64,000 nt of DNA from Dipteris shenzhenensis. Lineage: Eukaryota > Polypodiophyta > Polypodiopsida > Gleicheniales. A model generated the notes under the pieces. The model was not told the DNA's origin and searched no databases. It was given only the letters and a program-made list of their open reading frames with translations. The position numbers and the translations under genes are program-made. Within the stretch, counting starts at the first letter, position 1; each line of letters starts with the position of its first letter. The stretch is from assembly GCA_047967505.1 (NCBI GenBank), contig CM106538.1; one strand, given 5' to 3'. Below are positions 1 through 11,442 of the stretch, piece by piece.

Positions 1-1925
1 TCTCTTTTTTCGCATGAGCATAAGCATGAGCTTATGCTTATGCTTATGCTTGCTTAAGCATAAGCATAAGCATAAGCTCATGCTTATGCTCATGCATGAG
101 CATGAGCTTATGCTTAAGTTTCCGCATAAGCTTATGCTTATGCATGAGCTTATGCGGAAATAGAGAATGAGAGAAGCTTATGCTTCTTTCATTCTCTATT
201 TTCGCATAAGCTCGTTCTCTTTTTCCGCATAAGCTCCTCTTGCTCTTTTTATGCATAAGCATAAGCATAAGCATAAGCTCATGCTTATGCTCATGCGGAA
301 AAAGAGAAGGAGCTTATGCATAAAAAGAGAAAGAGGAGCTTATGCGGAAAAAGAGAACGAGCTTATGCGGAAATAAGCATAAGCATAAGCATAAGCTCAT
401 GCATGAGCATGAGCTTATGCTTAAGTTTACGCATAAGCTTATGCTTATGCATGAGCTTATGCAGAAATAGAGAATGAGAGAAGCTTATGCTTCTCTCATT
501 CTCTATTTCCGCATAAGCTCATAAGCTTCTCTCATTCTCTATTTCCGCATAAGCTCCTTCTCTTTTTCCGCATGAGCATGAGCTTATGCTTAAATTTCCG
601 CATAAGCTTATGCTTATGTGTGAGCTTATGTAGAAATAGAGAATGAGAGAAGCTTATGCTTCTCTCATTCTCTATTTCCGCATAAGCTCCTTCTCTTTTT
701 CCGCATAAGCTCCTCCTTCTCTTTTTATGCATAAGCTCCTTCTCTTTTTCCGCATGAGCATGAGCTTATGCTTAAGTTTACGCATAAGCTTATGCTTATG
801 CGTGAGCTTATGCGGAAATAGAGAATGAGAGGAGCTTATGCTTCTCTCATTCTCTATTTCCGCATAAGCTCCTTCTCTTTTTATGCATTAGCTCCTTCTC
901 TTTTTCTGCATAAGCATGAGCTTATGCTTAAGTTTACGCATAAGCTTATGCTTATGCATGAGCTTATGCGGAAATAGAGAATGAGAGAAGCTTATTCTTC
1001 TCTCATTCTCTATTTCCGCATAAGCTCCTTCTCTTTTTATGCATAAGCTCCTTCTCTTTTTCTGCATGAGCATGAGCTTATGCTGAAGTTTCCGCATAAG
1101 CTATGCTTATGCATGAGCTTATGCGGAAATAGAGAATGAGAGAAGCTTATGCTTCTCTCATTCTCTATTTCCGCATTCTCTCATTCTCTATTTCCGCATA
1201 AGCTCCTTCTCTTTTCCCGCATGAGCTTATGCTTATGCTCATACATAAGCATGAGCTTATGCTTATGCTCATACATAAGCATCCGCATAAGCTCATGCTT
1301 ATGCTCATACATGAGCATGAGCTTATGCGGAAATAGAGAATGAGAGAAGCTTATGCGGAAACTCATTCTCTATTTCTGCATAAGCTCCTTCTCTTTTTCC
1401 GCATGAGCTTATGATTATGCTCATGAGTGAGCATGAGCTTATGCTCATGTTTCCGCATAAGCTCATGCTTATGCGTGAGCTTATGCGGAAATAGAGAATG
1501 AGAGAAGCATAAGCTCATTCTCTATTTCCGTATAAGCTCCTTCTCTATTTCCGATGCCTATGCTTTCCGCATAAGCATAAGCATAAGCTCATGCTTAAGC
1601 TCATGCATGAGCATGAGCTTATGCTCAATTTTCCGCATAAGCTCATGCTTATGCATGAGCTTATGCGGAAATAGAGAATGAGAGAAGCTTATGCGAAAAC
1701 TCCTTCTCTATTTCCGCATAAGCTCCTTCTCTATTTCCGATGCCTATGCTTAAGCATAAGCATAAGCATAAGCTCATGCTTATGCTCATGCATGAGCATG
1801 AGCTTATGCTTAAGTTTTTGCATAAGCTCATGCTTATGCGTGAGCTTATGCAGAAATAGAGAATGAGAGAAGCATAAGCTCATTCTCTATTTCCGCATAA
1901 GCTCATTCTCTATTTCCCACTCTAT
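1..1925. repeat. Hairpin-forming AGCATAAGC repeat array (element A)
   Basis: A dense array of short, mostly self-complementary words (AGCATAAGC, GCTTATGC, CATGAGCATGAGC) alternates with the blocks GAGAATGAGAGAAGC and its reverse complement. Together they form many imperfect hairpins. The array is the central spacer of the CACTA family; related but shorter arrays lie at 10413-10944 and 59640-60790. Apparent Met/His/Lys-rich reading frames in it are by-products of the repeat and not genes. Confidence 0.9.
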
Positions 1926-2190
1926 TTCCCTCTTCTCCCAGTTCCCCCTTCTCTCCTTCTCTATTTTCCCTCATCTCTTTCCCCTTCTCTATTTCCCCCT
2001 TCTCTCATTCTCTATTTCCTCATTCTCATTCTTTTCTTTCCTTTCCATCTTCTTTCCCTCTTTCCTTTCCCTCTTCTTTCCCTCTTTCCTTTCCCTCTTC
2101 TTTCCTTTCCCTCTTCTTTCTTCTTGCCTATGCCTATGCCTATGAGAATGCTTATGTTTGTTTTTTTGTTTTCTGTTTTCGTGTTTGTGT
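1926..2190 (+). promoter_or_regulatory. Pyrimidine-rich leader before partner ORF (A)
   Basis: About 200 bases of C/T-rich sequence (CCCTTCTCTATTTCC-like words) lead into CCTATGCCTATGCC and the start of the partner ORF. The same tract precedes the ORF in element C (60790-61000). Its position between the central array and the first coding exon suggests promoter or 5' UTR. I infer this from position only. Confidence 0.4.
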
Positions 2191-2201
2191 CTATGTTAGA
2201 C

Positions 2202-3753
2202 ATGGGATCACGTCGCTCATCCGATGAGTACGAACAGCCTCGCAGGAGGAGAGCTCACGATCTATATGCTCCAGAGGACTTTGATTCCTCTCAGGCGACT
2301 ACCCCGAGGACTACCCCTAGTCCGACTCCTCTCGGTCCTAGCACTGCGACTACCCCTGGTCCGACCCCTCTTCCACGTAGCACTGTGACTATGCCTCGGG
2401 GAACTCCTTTGCTAGCCGCGCATGGCTTTGTCGGGAGTCCCGACGAGTTTGTAGCACAGATAAGCGATGAGGAGGCAGCGATATTCTTCTCTCGGCTCTC
2501 TCAGAGGACCTCCGCAATTCCTTCCCCTACACCGATGGGTGGACGTACTGCCCAGCCATCCCCTCGTGCCCCTTCGACTGCGGGATCATCACCTGCGCAT
2601 GCCTCCTATAAGGGAAGGAAGAGTAGGATGGGCGGCTCATGTTGTGCTGACTCAGGAGATGTAGAGGAGTCAGCACACTCATGCTCCTTTAGGTCTCCAC
2701 TTGGTCCGGAGACACAGTATCAGTCAGGTCCCTTTCCCTCTCCTACTCCCACTGCTACTCCTCGATCCAGAAGCGGTCGCGCAACTTCCACTCCTTCAGA
2801 CTCTGCTACCGTCAGTCCCCCTTACTCATCAGGGAATCTCTCCTATCAAATCACATCTACCAGAGAGATAATAGAAGATAAAAAAAGCAAAGTAGTGATG
2901 GCCGCCATGAGGAGGTTGATGAGTCATCACTTCAAGAGCGGCATAAATACCGATTGGCGGTATCAAGATGCCCAAAAGAAGTAGGCGGTGATCGATGAGT
3001 TAAAACAAAGATACCCTAATCCGCCAAATGTGGAGTTTAATGACAATTATATGCTCGAGCGCATGGGTTTGGTCCTAAAGCATCGTAGATCAACCTTGCG
3101 TACTTCCATTACAAAGGGGTTGGCTAAACCCAGATAGGCAGACAAAGCTGATTGGAAGTACTTCAAGAAGCAACATAGGGACCATCCCGAAATGTTCGAG
3201 GGTCAGAGGAGGGCTGCGAAGAGATGGCTGGACGTCGTAGGTACTTCGCACTTTGGTGCAGGCGGACGGTATGCGTTCGAGGCAACCGTGGTAAGTCTAC
3301 TTCTTCCCATTTAATGTATTGTTCTATTTGTTTTACTTACATATTACATGCACTTTAGCTAACTCTAACTCTCGTAAATTGGATCCACAGCAAGCTGCAA
3401 TGGGTCGTCTTCCTATGGATGCAGAGACACGGTGCGCATTTCGGATAGGAACAAAGCCGTGGTTCATTGAGCAAGAGGCAATGGGAGCGACAATCGATTG
3501 GGCTGAGGTGGCTGCTCGCACGGTATAAGTTTACTCCTACTTGTAATCTCACTTTTTAATTTAAGTTCCAATCTAATTTTCGATTTATATGATTCACTCT
3601 TAGGGTTAAAGTTCAAGCGTCCCATCATCGGAGGCGAGCGATCAACAGGGGCAAGGATCGGACGCAGGTGCCGAGGATGAGGGAGAAGACGCAGGTGTCG
3701 AGGACCAAGGAACAGGCCAACAAGATGAAGATGATTCGGATTCGGATGAGTAG
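2202..3753 (+). pseudogene. CACTA partner protein (Transposase_24-like), element A
   Basis: This is the second protein of the CACTA element, related to the plant Ptta/En/Spm (Transposase_24-like) group, which includes accessory DNA-binding proteins of transposition. I place the start at the Met before GSRRSSDEY. A Ser/Thr/Pro-rich region is followed by a conserved part with DWRYQDAQKK, YPNPPN and WKYFKKQHRDHPEMFEGQRR. Exon 1 ends at 3290 before GTAAGT, exon 2 is 3391-3522, and exon 3 starts at 3604 and ends in an acidic DEDDSDSDE tail at a TAG. Three in-frame stops are present: TAG after AQKK (CAG in element C), TAG for TGG near 3135, and TAA near 3607 (CAA in C). Read normally it is a pseudogene. 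Confidence 0.75.
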
Positions 3754-3950
3754 TGGTAGTAGCATTTTGTATATTCGCTCGTTTGAGCAATTTTGTATCG
3801 CCCTTTCACAGGGTAATTTTGTTACAAACACTATTGTATATGTATATGCATTTTTTCCTCATCATTTCACAAGAACAATTTTGTATCACCCTGCAAGCAA
3901 GGGAAATTTTGTTATAAAAAACTTTCTTTTGTAATTACAAAAAAAAAAAA

Positions 3951-4005
3951 GGATTAGTGGGGCTAAACAGGGCCAAAAGAAAGCCCTGTTTAGCCCCACT
4001 AACCC
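3951..4005. terminator. Conserved 3' hairpin of the CACTA family (A)
   Basis: Two arms of 23 nt (3951-3973 and 3983-4005) pair with one mismatch around a 9-nt loop. The arms contain GTGGGGCTAAACAGGGC and its complement, and the hairpin is bracketed by A and T runs. The same hairpin sits at the same place in element C (62766-62820), and a diverged version is in fragment E. It lies downstream of the partner ORF and before the terminal palindromes, so it may be a 3'-processing or termination signal. The structure is seen; the role is inferred. Confidence 0.6.
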
Positions 4006-4026
4006 TTTTTTTTTATAACTATTAAT

Positions 4027-4160
4027 CGTCGCTATATAGCAACGTTTACCAGTGTCGCTATATAGCGATGATTAACAGTGTCGCTATATAGCGATGTTTG
4101 CATCGTCGCTATATAGCGACGATTAACAGCGTCTCTATATAGCGACGGTTTATAGTGACG
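4027..4160. repeat. Subterminal palindrome array, right end of A
   Basis: Five spaced copies of the palindrome (G)TCGCTATATAGCGA(C), some with single changes, lie 120-250 bp from the right terminus. CACTA transposases and accessory proteins bind short subterminal repeats, so these are probable binding sites. The same motif lies at both ends of element C. Confidence 0.75.
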
Positions 4161-4277
4161 CTCCTTTTTCGATGCTTTTAGCAACTTTTATAGCGACCTT
4201 TGCGCCCGTGAAAAAAAAAAATTTGAATGTAAAAAGCGTCGGTATTTCCGTCGAAAAATGGCCTATGCCTTGTAGTG

Positions 4278-5004
4278 TGTTTATCCTAAATCAGCCTAGT
4301 GGTTGGAACATTACTGAGTTGGTTTAAGCCAAACAAAAGTTATGTGATTGAAATTGTAGTTGGATAGAAATACAAAAGTGAACATCAACACAGTGTTATT
4401 GTCTAATTATTATATATCACCTATACTTGTTCAGGTCAGACACCAGTTATGTGACTATCCTAAACGAGCATGATGGTAGAAATTTTTTTGTTTTCTATTA
4501 GCTTTAATTAGTTTAATTAGACTCTGTTTTATGCAGATACTTTGTACAACAATATATTACCGAGTTGGTTTAGTTCAAACACCAACTATTTGGTTGAAAT
4601 TTTTGCTATCCTAAACTAGCCTGGTTGTTTTCCTTTAGTAGTACCTTGATTAGTTTAACTATTACCTTGATTATTTCATGAGTTTAATTATTAGCTTGAT
4701 TATATGTGACTGTCCTCAATTGAAATTGTTTTGTTTTACAAGTAGCTTCATTAATTTAATTAAATTAGCTTGATTAGTTTATTTATAGATTGATTATATG
4801 TGACTATCATAAAGTAGCCCGATGGTAGAAATTATTTTATTTGGATGGTGTTTTTAACATAGTGTGTTCTATTTTGTTTTCCTCATAGTAGCACAAAAAG
4901 GAGGCTTAGTACGATTGTTTTGCACATGTTGGGTGAGCAAACTCAGGACCATCTTATTCAAAAGATCCATATTATAGTAATGTCCTTCAAATGGACCGAT
5001 GTCT
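4278..5004. other. Spacer between CACTA copies A and B
   Basis: AT-rich sequence with no supportable gene. It holds degenerate repeated phrases such as CTATCCTAAA, GATTATATGTGACT and TTAGCTTGATTA, which look like an old decayed repeat. The bases next to the two CACTA ends (TGT after A, TCT before B) differ, so A and B inserted independently. Confidence 0.6.
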
Positions 5005-5165
5005 CACTACTACACACGGATCCTATTGCGACATTTACGTACAGACGTTTAGTGCCCGCTTAGCATTAATCGTCGGTATGAAAAGTGGGTTTCGTAAATC
5101 GTCGCTATATAGCGACTGTTGCTAAAAGTCGCTATATAGCGACACTGATACAAAATATTATAGCG
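5005..5165. repeat. Left terminal and subterminal repeats of B
   Basis: The CACTA terminus is followed by ACAGACGTTTAG and two copies of the TCGCTATATAGCGAC palindrome near 5102 and 5131. Element C has the same arrangement at 54150-54300. Confidence 0.75.
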
Positions 5166-5337
5166 ACATTTTTACAGAGGTTTTTTTTTTAATAGGCCTT
5201 AAAAGTTAGTTTTTTCCAATGACAATTTTTTTTAAATTTTCATACATGTTTGAGCTCATAGAGAATAAAAAAATGAGAGCATGTACATCAAGCCTTTGAA
5301 GCTCATATATTCATGTCCAAGTTTGAGATGAGAAAAA

Positions 5338-8300
5338 TCAAATAAGAGCATTTACATCAACTGTTTCATCTTGAGCCAAGTCTAAGGCACCAAGCAAGTC
5401 TATCTCCAACTCTATACCGAGTTGATCTCCTATATCATCATCGTACTCTAGCATCGTACGTTCACCTAAAAGTATTTGATCATCTTCTTCAATAAAGCTT
5501 AAGTGTGGTGATTGATCTTGATGATTGTTGTCTTCTTCGTCAATATCGTGATCTCCATCCTCCTCCCGTGCGATGTCATTATGCGCATCTTCCTCTTGGC
5601 TCATATGGTGATCTACATCTTCTTGGCTAGATTCATCAATTGGATCCGGCATTGGTAGTGGCATCTCCATATCCACATCTCAGTCTTCAAAAATTTGCTT
5701 ACTTCGTGGTGCAACTTGGATCACGTACCACCATCTTGGATCAGAACGATCTGGATGAAAAACCACCTATATTGAAGATGGGTGCCAAATGTCGTCAATT
5801 ATATATATATCAATGGACTTTAAAAACGAAAGCTTCGACTAATTAAATCATTAGTATGCACCTGCTCACAGTGCTCGGGAAGAACAAAAGTATCACTTTC
5901 ATCGGTCCAATGTTTGGTGGAGTCTATTGCAAAGAGACCGCTACTATCTTTTCTCACTGTCGCATGGGAATCGTTGTAAGAGTTCTAAACCATTTTACAT
6001 CAAGAATGAAAATAGTAAATCGTCTGAAATCAATTTCATAGATGTCGCGTATGGCTCCACAATAATCCAACTGTGAGGAGAGAAGATTGGTATCCGAAGC
6101 ACTTGCTCGGCTACCTTGTGTGAAGTTAGCCATGACTCCACAATCATACGTGACTCTCTTTGAATCGATGCATTCCACGTGAAAATGTCGTCCATATGAC
6201 CATAATGCACTGTACTTTTTGTACTATAAAAGAGCATCATAAAAACAATGAAGATGCACCTATTTTATAGCATATATTGCCACAAATAATTACTTAATTA
6301 CATCAAGAGATAAGAAACTTACATGCACCATACATCCAGATGACAACTCCCGCTCGGGCTCGTTTATTGTCTCTCCATCACGTTCGGCTTTATGTAGAGC
6401 TAGTTGTAGCCAATCAAGTGACATGTGAGTAGGGAGAAGAGCCAGATATCGTGGATATGGTTGTGATCGCCTATACATTACTCTGAATCTCGTCCTTGCA
6501 TTTATTCTTTCTGCTTTGGCCACTTCATATCTCTCAATCCACTTTTGCATCTCAGGGCTATTGAGGATACAAAACTTATTGAATTTCTCCATTTGCTCTT
6601 CGCTCATCTTTCTTTCAATTCCTTTTCCTTGGGGAACCTCGCCAATGATGCGATCATCATCCTTGTTGTGCCAAGCTTGCGGCATATCAGGATCTGTGGA
6701 TGCAAGAAACTCTGTGATATATACTAATGACTCTTGCACAAGCCATCCCTCTTCCATGCTTGCTTCCGGTCTTGCTCTTTGTCTTACAAACCCCTTTAAA
6801 GTTTTCATAAACCGCTCGAGAAAAAACATCCATCGATTATGAACGGTACCTGCTATAGCCACCTCATCAACTATGCCCAGAAGCAAGTGGACTTGACTTG
6901 TCATAATGCTTGAGGGAAAGTGCTTCTCAAGCAAGCATACGGCTTCGATGGATTCCACCCTAGCCTTCTCGATGCTCGATATAGAGATCTCTTTTTGAGA
7001 TATCCACCTATTTCACATGTCCATGCATATGTAAGATATTTGAGATATCCACCTATTTCACATGTCCATTAAGAAAATACATAATGCGATTTGATAGTAA
7101 GCATACCTCACAATACCACAGATCTTGAATATAGCATTTCTAACATCTTCTTGTAAGCACCCTTTTATTGTAATTGGGAGGATGAACTATCAAAGCAACA
7201 ATGAAGTAATGTCAACAATATAACATAATAATAATTACGCTAACGCATCACTATTATCGGTACACTAATTCTACTTAGAATACCTATAAGACCTTGTGCC
7301 AATCATGGGACTTGAGGCCACTAAGCTTATTGTCCTTTGAAAATGCTCCTTTCAAGTAACGCATGTACCCTATCGGTGTTTGAAAAGAGGCAATGTCTGC
7401 CTCCTCCCTCGTAGAGAGGATCCACATTGCTTTCGGGAGGATAACTTTTCCCGAAGCATGCACTTGGGGCCACAAACGAGACATCCTATTCATAGCACAC
7501 AAGTCTTCTGGAACTCCTCTCAAGTCCTTGGAACCAACCAAGTGTGCCCAAATAGTAGCCCCCACATTCTTGAAGATATGCATGGGATCCAAGAGATGAT
7601 TGATTTGTAACTGACCCCAATAAGGAAGCTCGTGAAAGATCGATAGCCTCTTCATACCAGGAGGAGGTTCCTCTCCATTCGCCCTCCAAGCTTGAATCCA
7701 ATCACTTGCCTTCAAATATGATGGTGGTGGATCAAGCTGACCTCCACGTGCGAGATGGTCGAGCGGAAGGTATCGAGCATGACCTTCATAAACATTTTTC
7801 CTCATATGTTTGGAGTAGCATGCAAGCAATTTCAGAGCCGGTCCACAAACAGGACAAGCATGGTACCCACTTGTAACAAGTCGTGCACGCGTGCATGAAT
7901 GTGTTAGTACAAGACATGCATGCAAAAGAGAGTAAAAAAAGCATAATCCCTCATTGTACATGTAAAGACACAACCACGTACCTGCGCACTCTCCATATCC
8001 TGGGTAGTCATGCATGGTCCACATCAAGATGCCCCTGATCAAAATATCATTGGTATGTCTAGGAGCTCTGGAAATATCAAAGACCTGCACTCCTCTCCAT
8101 AATATCTATAACTCCTGTATCAAAGGTGCCACGTACACGTCCATGTTTTTTGCCTTGTACTTTCCTGGCACAAGTAGTGCAAGGATGAGGTGTCCCTTTT
8201 TTATTGTTAGCCATGGTGGGATATTGTAATTCACCACGAATATGGGCCATGTCGACCAAGATGTCGAGCGTAACCCGAAAGGATTCAGGCCGTCCATGGC

Positions 8301-9337
8301 TAGCCCAAGATGTAAGTTGCGTGGCTCCCTCGCAAAGTCCGGCCACTGATTATCTATGTGCTTCCAAGCTGCACAATCTGCGGGAATCCTCAATGTGTGA
8401 TCAGTGGACCGATGAGATGCATGCCATGTCATCAACTCCGCTATGGATTTGCATCGAAACATGTGTTGTATTCTTGCAATGATGGGAAAGTGTCTTAAGA
8501 CCTTTATCGGTATCCGCTCACCTTGCAAGTCATCTCTATATCGTTGTTCCCCACACTTTGGACAACTAGCCAAATCTCCATGCTCACGACGAAAGAGAAT
8601 ACAATCATTACGGCAAGCATGGATGGTATCATAATCCATACCCACCATTGTTAGCATCTTTTTCGCTTCATCTCTTAATGCGAGCATGGTATTTGGTGCA
8701 GGCAACATCTTCTGGAGCAACCTATGACAAAGACACTATCCAAATGATGATTCTCAAAACAAAGAATATCCAAATAATGAGTCAAATTAATGCAAGGGCT
8801 AACCTCATTAAGGCCGAGACACTTGTATCCGACCACCCATACTGTACTTGTAGATTCAAGATTGAGAGACAAGCACGTAGTTTAGACATCCTAGCACCCT
8901 TGTACAATTGTGTTGATTGCAACTCTCACATTTTGACCTCAGACTCTGACATCACGTGTACGTGGGATGTAGTGCCCCTAAAAATGGAATCCATCATGTC
9001 GACCATACCCTCGTCATCATCCGGGAGACTATAGTCTTGTTGAAAGTGAGAAGGTATATGTGTACCCTTGTCACCCTCCTCATCCTGTTTTAAGATTTCG
9101 TGTAAATATAAGATCTTCTATTTCCTGGTATACAATAAGATTGCGAACTTAAATAGCTTTAACTTACCGATGATCCATCAACATGTGCAACACCAATGGG
9201 GGGTACTGGTTCCAGCTCCTCCCCATACATACGCAAGTGGCGCAATGAGTGCAATGACAGTATAACCTCTCCGTAAGCCACTTCGTGCTCCCGGGCATTG
9301 GCGCATCATCGGACGAGCTTCCACTCGTCCCTTCCAT
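5338..9337 (-). pseudogene. tnp2-family CACTA transposase, element B
   Basis: This encodes a tnp2-type transposase (Transposase family tnp2, PF02992), the enzyme that cuts and joins CACTA ends. Motifs in order are a Cys/His N-terminal segment (CHCTHC), LGLAMDGLNPFG with the first acidic residue, INHLLDPMHIFKNV with the second, LSGLKSHDWHKVL, a DUF4218-like segment (NRWMFFLERFMKTLKGFVR, RARPEAS) and a DUF4216-like tail ending in an acidic region and TGA. At least eight exons are inferred from matching GT-AG sites in both copies. Defects are a deletion of about 35 nt in exon 1 relative to C and an in-frame TAG after PLIQEL, where relatives usually have Gln or Lys. It retains CAA where C has TAG after RYRDDL. 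Transcription runs toward the left terminus. Confidence 0.85.
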
Positions 9338-9436
9338 CTACACTTATAAAATCACAACATAAGCATGAAGAGGAGATATTGACAATTATAAAATAGCATG
9401 TTTGAGCTTCACTTAAGGCCACATTAAAAAAGTGAC

Positions 9437-9515
9437 AGTAATCGTCGCTATATAGCGACGCTTTTAATTAAAAACGTCGCTATATAGTGACGAATAAGCG
9501 CCGCTATATAGCGAT
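9437..9515. promoter_or_regulatory. Internal palindrome cluster upstream of tnp2 (B)
   Basis: Three copies of the TCGCTATATAGCGA-type palindrome lie about 100-170 bp upstream of the tnp2 start. The motif matches the subterminal sites, so a transposon protein that binds the ends could also bind here and regulate tnp2. The binding idea is an inference. Confidence 0.5.
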
Positions 9516-10149
9516 GCAGTCGGTTAAAATTCAAAACGCTAAACGCGCGGTGTTTTCTTCAAACTATTCCCTAATCTCTCAAGTAAGCAACCCAAAATCT
9601 CCTCCCACCTATTTTCGACGACCTCCCACCTATTCCCAGCAACCTCCCACTCTATTTTCCACTCCTCACCCTTCTCCTACCTCTTGTACTCCCTCTCTAT
9701 CCTTTTCCCTCTTTGGTTTCTTGAAAGAAAGTTCTTCAAGAGGTGAGTTTGTTTCAACAATGTAGGTTGTTTGCTTGTTAGCTTTAGTTTCGTGAGTGTT
9801 TCTTCTTGTATTGCTAAACCTGTAAACTAGTTTTCATGCTTGTTTTGAAAGGATTGAAACAAAAAATGAGATTTCAAGATAGAAAGAAAACTCACCTCTT
9901 TTTTCTATATTTCTCTTCCTTCTCTTTCTCCTTGTCTCCTCAATCTCCTCCTTTCCTTGTCTCCTCAATCTCCTCCCTTCAGGAAGTTGCTTTTGTAATC
10001 TCCTCCTTCCACTAACATCTTATTTGAAAAAATGGGTTGTTTTCTCTCTTTTGTAGGGCCAGTCCACTACACCGAGCGGGACATACTTTTTCAGGTAAGT
10101 GCTTTCTCTTTTTTCCATTTATTATTTTTATTATTTGCATTGGCCTGCT

Positions 10150-10412
10150 GGGCGTAGGAACCCTCTCTTCCCCTCCCACTCTTTCCTTCTTCCCCCTTCT
10201 CTTATTCTCCTTTTTCCCCCTTCTCTTTTTTCCCTCTTCTCTTATTCTCTCTTTCCCCCTTGTCTCTTTCCCCCTCATCTCTTTTCCCTTCTCTCTTTCC
10301 TTTCCCTCTTATTCTCTACTTCCTTTCCCTCTTATTCTCTTATGCTTATGCTTCTCTCTTTCCCCCTTCTCTCTTTCCCCCTTCTCTATTTCCCCCTTCT
10401 CTCATTCGCATA
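10150..10412. other. C/T-rich tract in element B
   Basis: A strand-asymmetric pyrimidine tract of TTCCCCCTTCTCT-like words joins the tnp2 upstream region to the central repeat array. Element C has the same tract at 59400-59650. Reading frames rich in Ser, Leu, Phe and Pro here reflect composition only. Confidence 0.7.
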
Positions 10413-10944
10413 AGCTCATGCTCATGCATGAGCATAAGCATGAGCTTATGCTTATGCTGATGCTTAAGCATAAGCATCAGCATAAGCATAAGCTCATGCT
10501 TATGCTCATGCATGAGCATGAGCTTATGCTTAAGTTTCCCCCTTCTTTATGCTTCTATTTCCGCATGAGCATAAGCATGAGCTTATGCTTATGCTTATGC
10601 TTATGCTTAAGCATAAGCATAAGCATAAGCTTATGCTTATGCTCATGCATAAGCATGAGCTTATGCTTAAGTTTCCGCATGAGCTCATGCTTATGCGTGA
10701 GCTTATGCGGAAATAGAGAATGAGAGAAGCTTATGCTTCTCTCATTCTCTATTTCCGCATAAGCTCCTTCTCTTTTTCCGCATGAGCATAAGCTCATGCT
10801 TATGCTCATGCATGAGCATGAGCTTATGCTTAAGTTTCCGCATAAGCTCATGCTTATGCGTGAGCTTATGCGGAAATAGAGAATGAGAGAAGCTTATGCT
10901 TCTCTCATTCTCTATTTCCACATAAGCTCCTTCTCTTTTTCCGC
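10413..10944. repeat. AGCATAAGC repeat array (element B)
   Basis: A shorter relative of the array at 1-1925. It contains a clear long hairpin at 10699-10766 with two 32-nt arms around a TTAT loop. Element B ends inside or at the edge of this array, so the array may have been the breakpoint. Confidence 0.85.
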
Positions 10945-11442
10945 AGGAAGGTGAGTAATTGCAGGCATGTGGTGGCTTGTAATTAACTTCCACCCTGGTG
11001 GAATCTTAGATGCCACCATAGACATGGTTGTTAATCTTACATGCCACCACTGCTAATCACTCATTACCATGCAAGGTAGTACTGTCGCCTTGAATTACTC
11101 AAAATTTGGGCCAACCACAATAGTGGCTCTCACCTTGAGAGTGTAGTCGGGCTAGTGTAGTCGGGCTGTAAACTTAAGCCTCCGCTATTCCATTCCCTTT
11201 ACTATTTTGTCTTCTATCCCTCAACCATTTCTATCTCCCTTGCACTCGAAATGCAAACTCAAGCTTCCACTATTCCATTTCCTTCACTATTTCATCTTCT
11301 ATCCCTCTCGACCATTTCTATCTCCCTTACACTTCTATTCGCTCTCTCTCGTAATGGACCCTACATAGTCCAAGAGCTCCTCACACATTATTCCTCCCCC
11401 TCGTAGCATAGTAAGAGCCTCTCCTCCCCTGATCTTGAAATT
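10945..11442. other. Region without recognised gene
   Basis: The first 120 bases hold an imperfect inverted repeat (GTGAGTAATTGCAGG...GTGGTGGC against GCCACCAC...CACTCATTACC), possibly a small foldback element. The rest contains a short duplication (GTGTAGTCGGGCT) and a repeated phrase around TATTCCATT...CTTCTATCCCTC. No coding signal. Confidence 0.5.

Larger units (their letters stand above)
1..4277 (+). mobile_element. CACTA element A, right part
   Basis: This is the right half of a CACTA (En/Spm) DNA transposon. It matches the right part of the complete element at 54150-63052 in order and sequence: AGCATAAGC repeat array, pyrimidine-rich leader, partner ORF, terminal hairpin, palindrome array, and an end reading GGCCTATGCCTTGTAGTG. 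The last base of the end is 4277, followed by TGT. The left part, with tnp2, lies outside the window or is missing, so the target-site duplication cannot be tested. The partner ORF carries several stops, so the copy is probably inactive. Confidence 0.85.
5005..10944. mobile_element. CACTA element B, left part
   Basis: The element begins at 5005 with CACTACTACACACGGATCC, identical to the left end of element C. It then runs collinearly with C through tnp2, the internal palindrome cluster, the leader and part of the AGCATAAGC array. Similarity stops in the array at about 10944, where unrelated sequence begins. The partner ORF, 3' hairpin and right end are missing, so this copy cannot move by itself. 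Confidence 0.85.

Noticed and set aside
44-1866. Met/His/Lys- and Ser/Cys/Leu-rich open frames in the AGCATAAGC array
   Set aside because: They occur on both strands, follow the repeat period and lack splice or motif support. The array simply contains few stop codons in some frames.
4027-4160. Palindrome arrays as a CRISPR-like repeat-spacer array
   Set aside because: Spacers are short and similar, the units are perfect palindromes at transposon ends, and the genome is eukaryotic.
5338-9337. Many + strand frames opposite tnp2
   Set aside because: They are antisense shadows of tnp2 exons and are not conserved as frames between B and C.
1-10944. A and B as two halves of one rearranged element
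   Set aside because: Each has its own real terminus facing the other (right end at 4277, left end at 5005), with 727 bp of unrelated sequence and non-matching flanking triplets.
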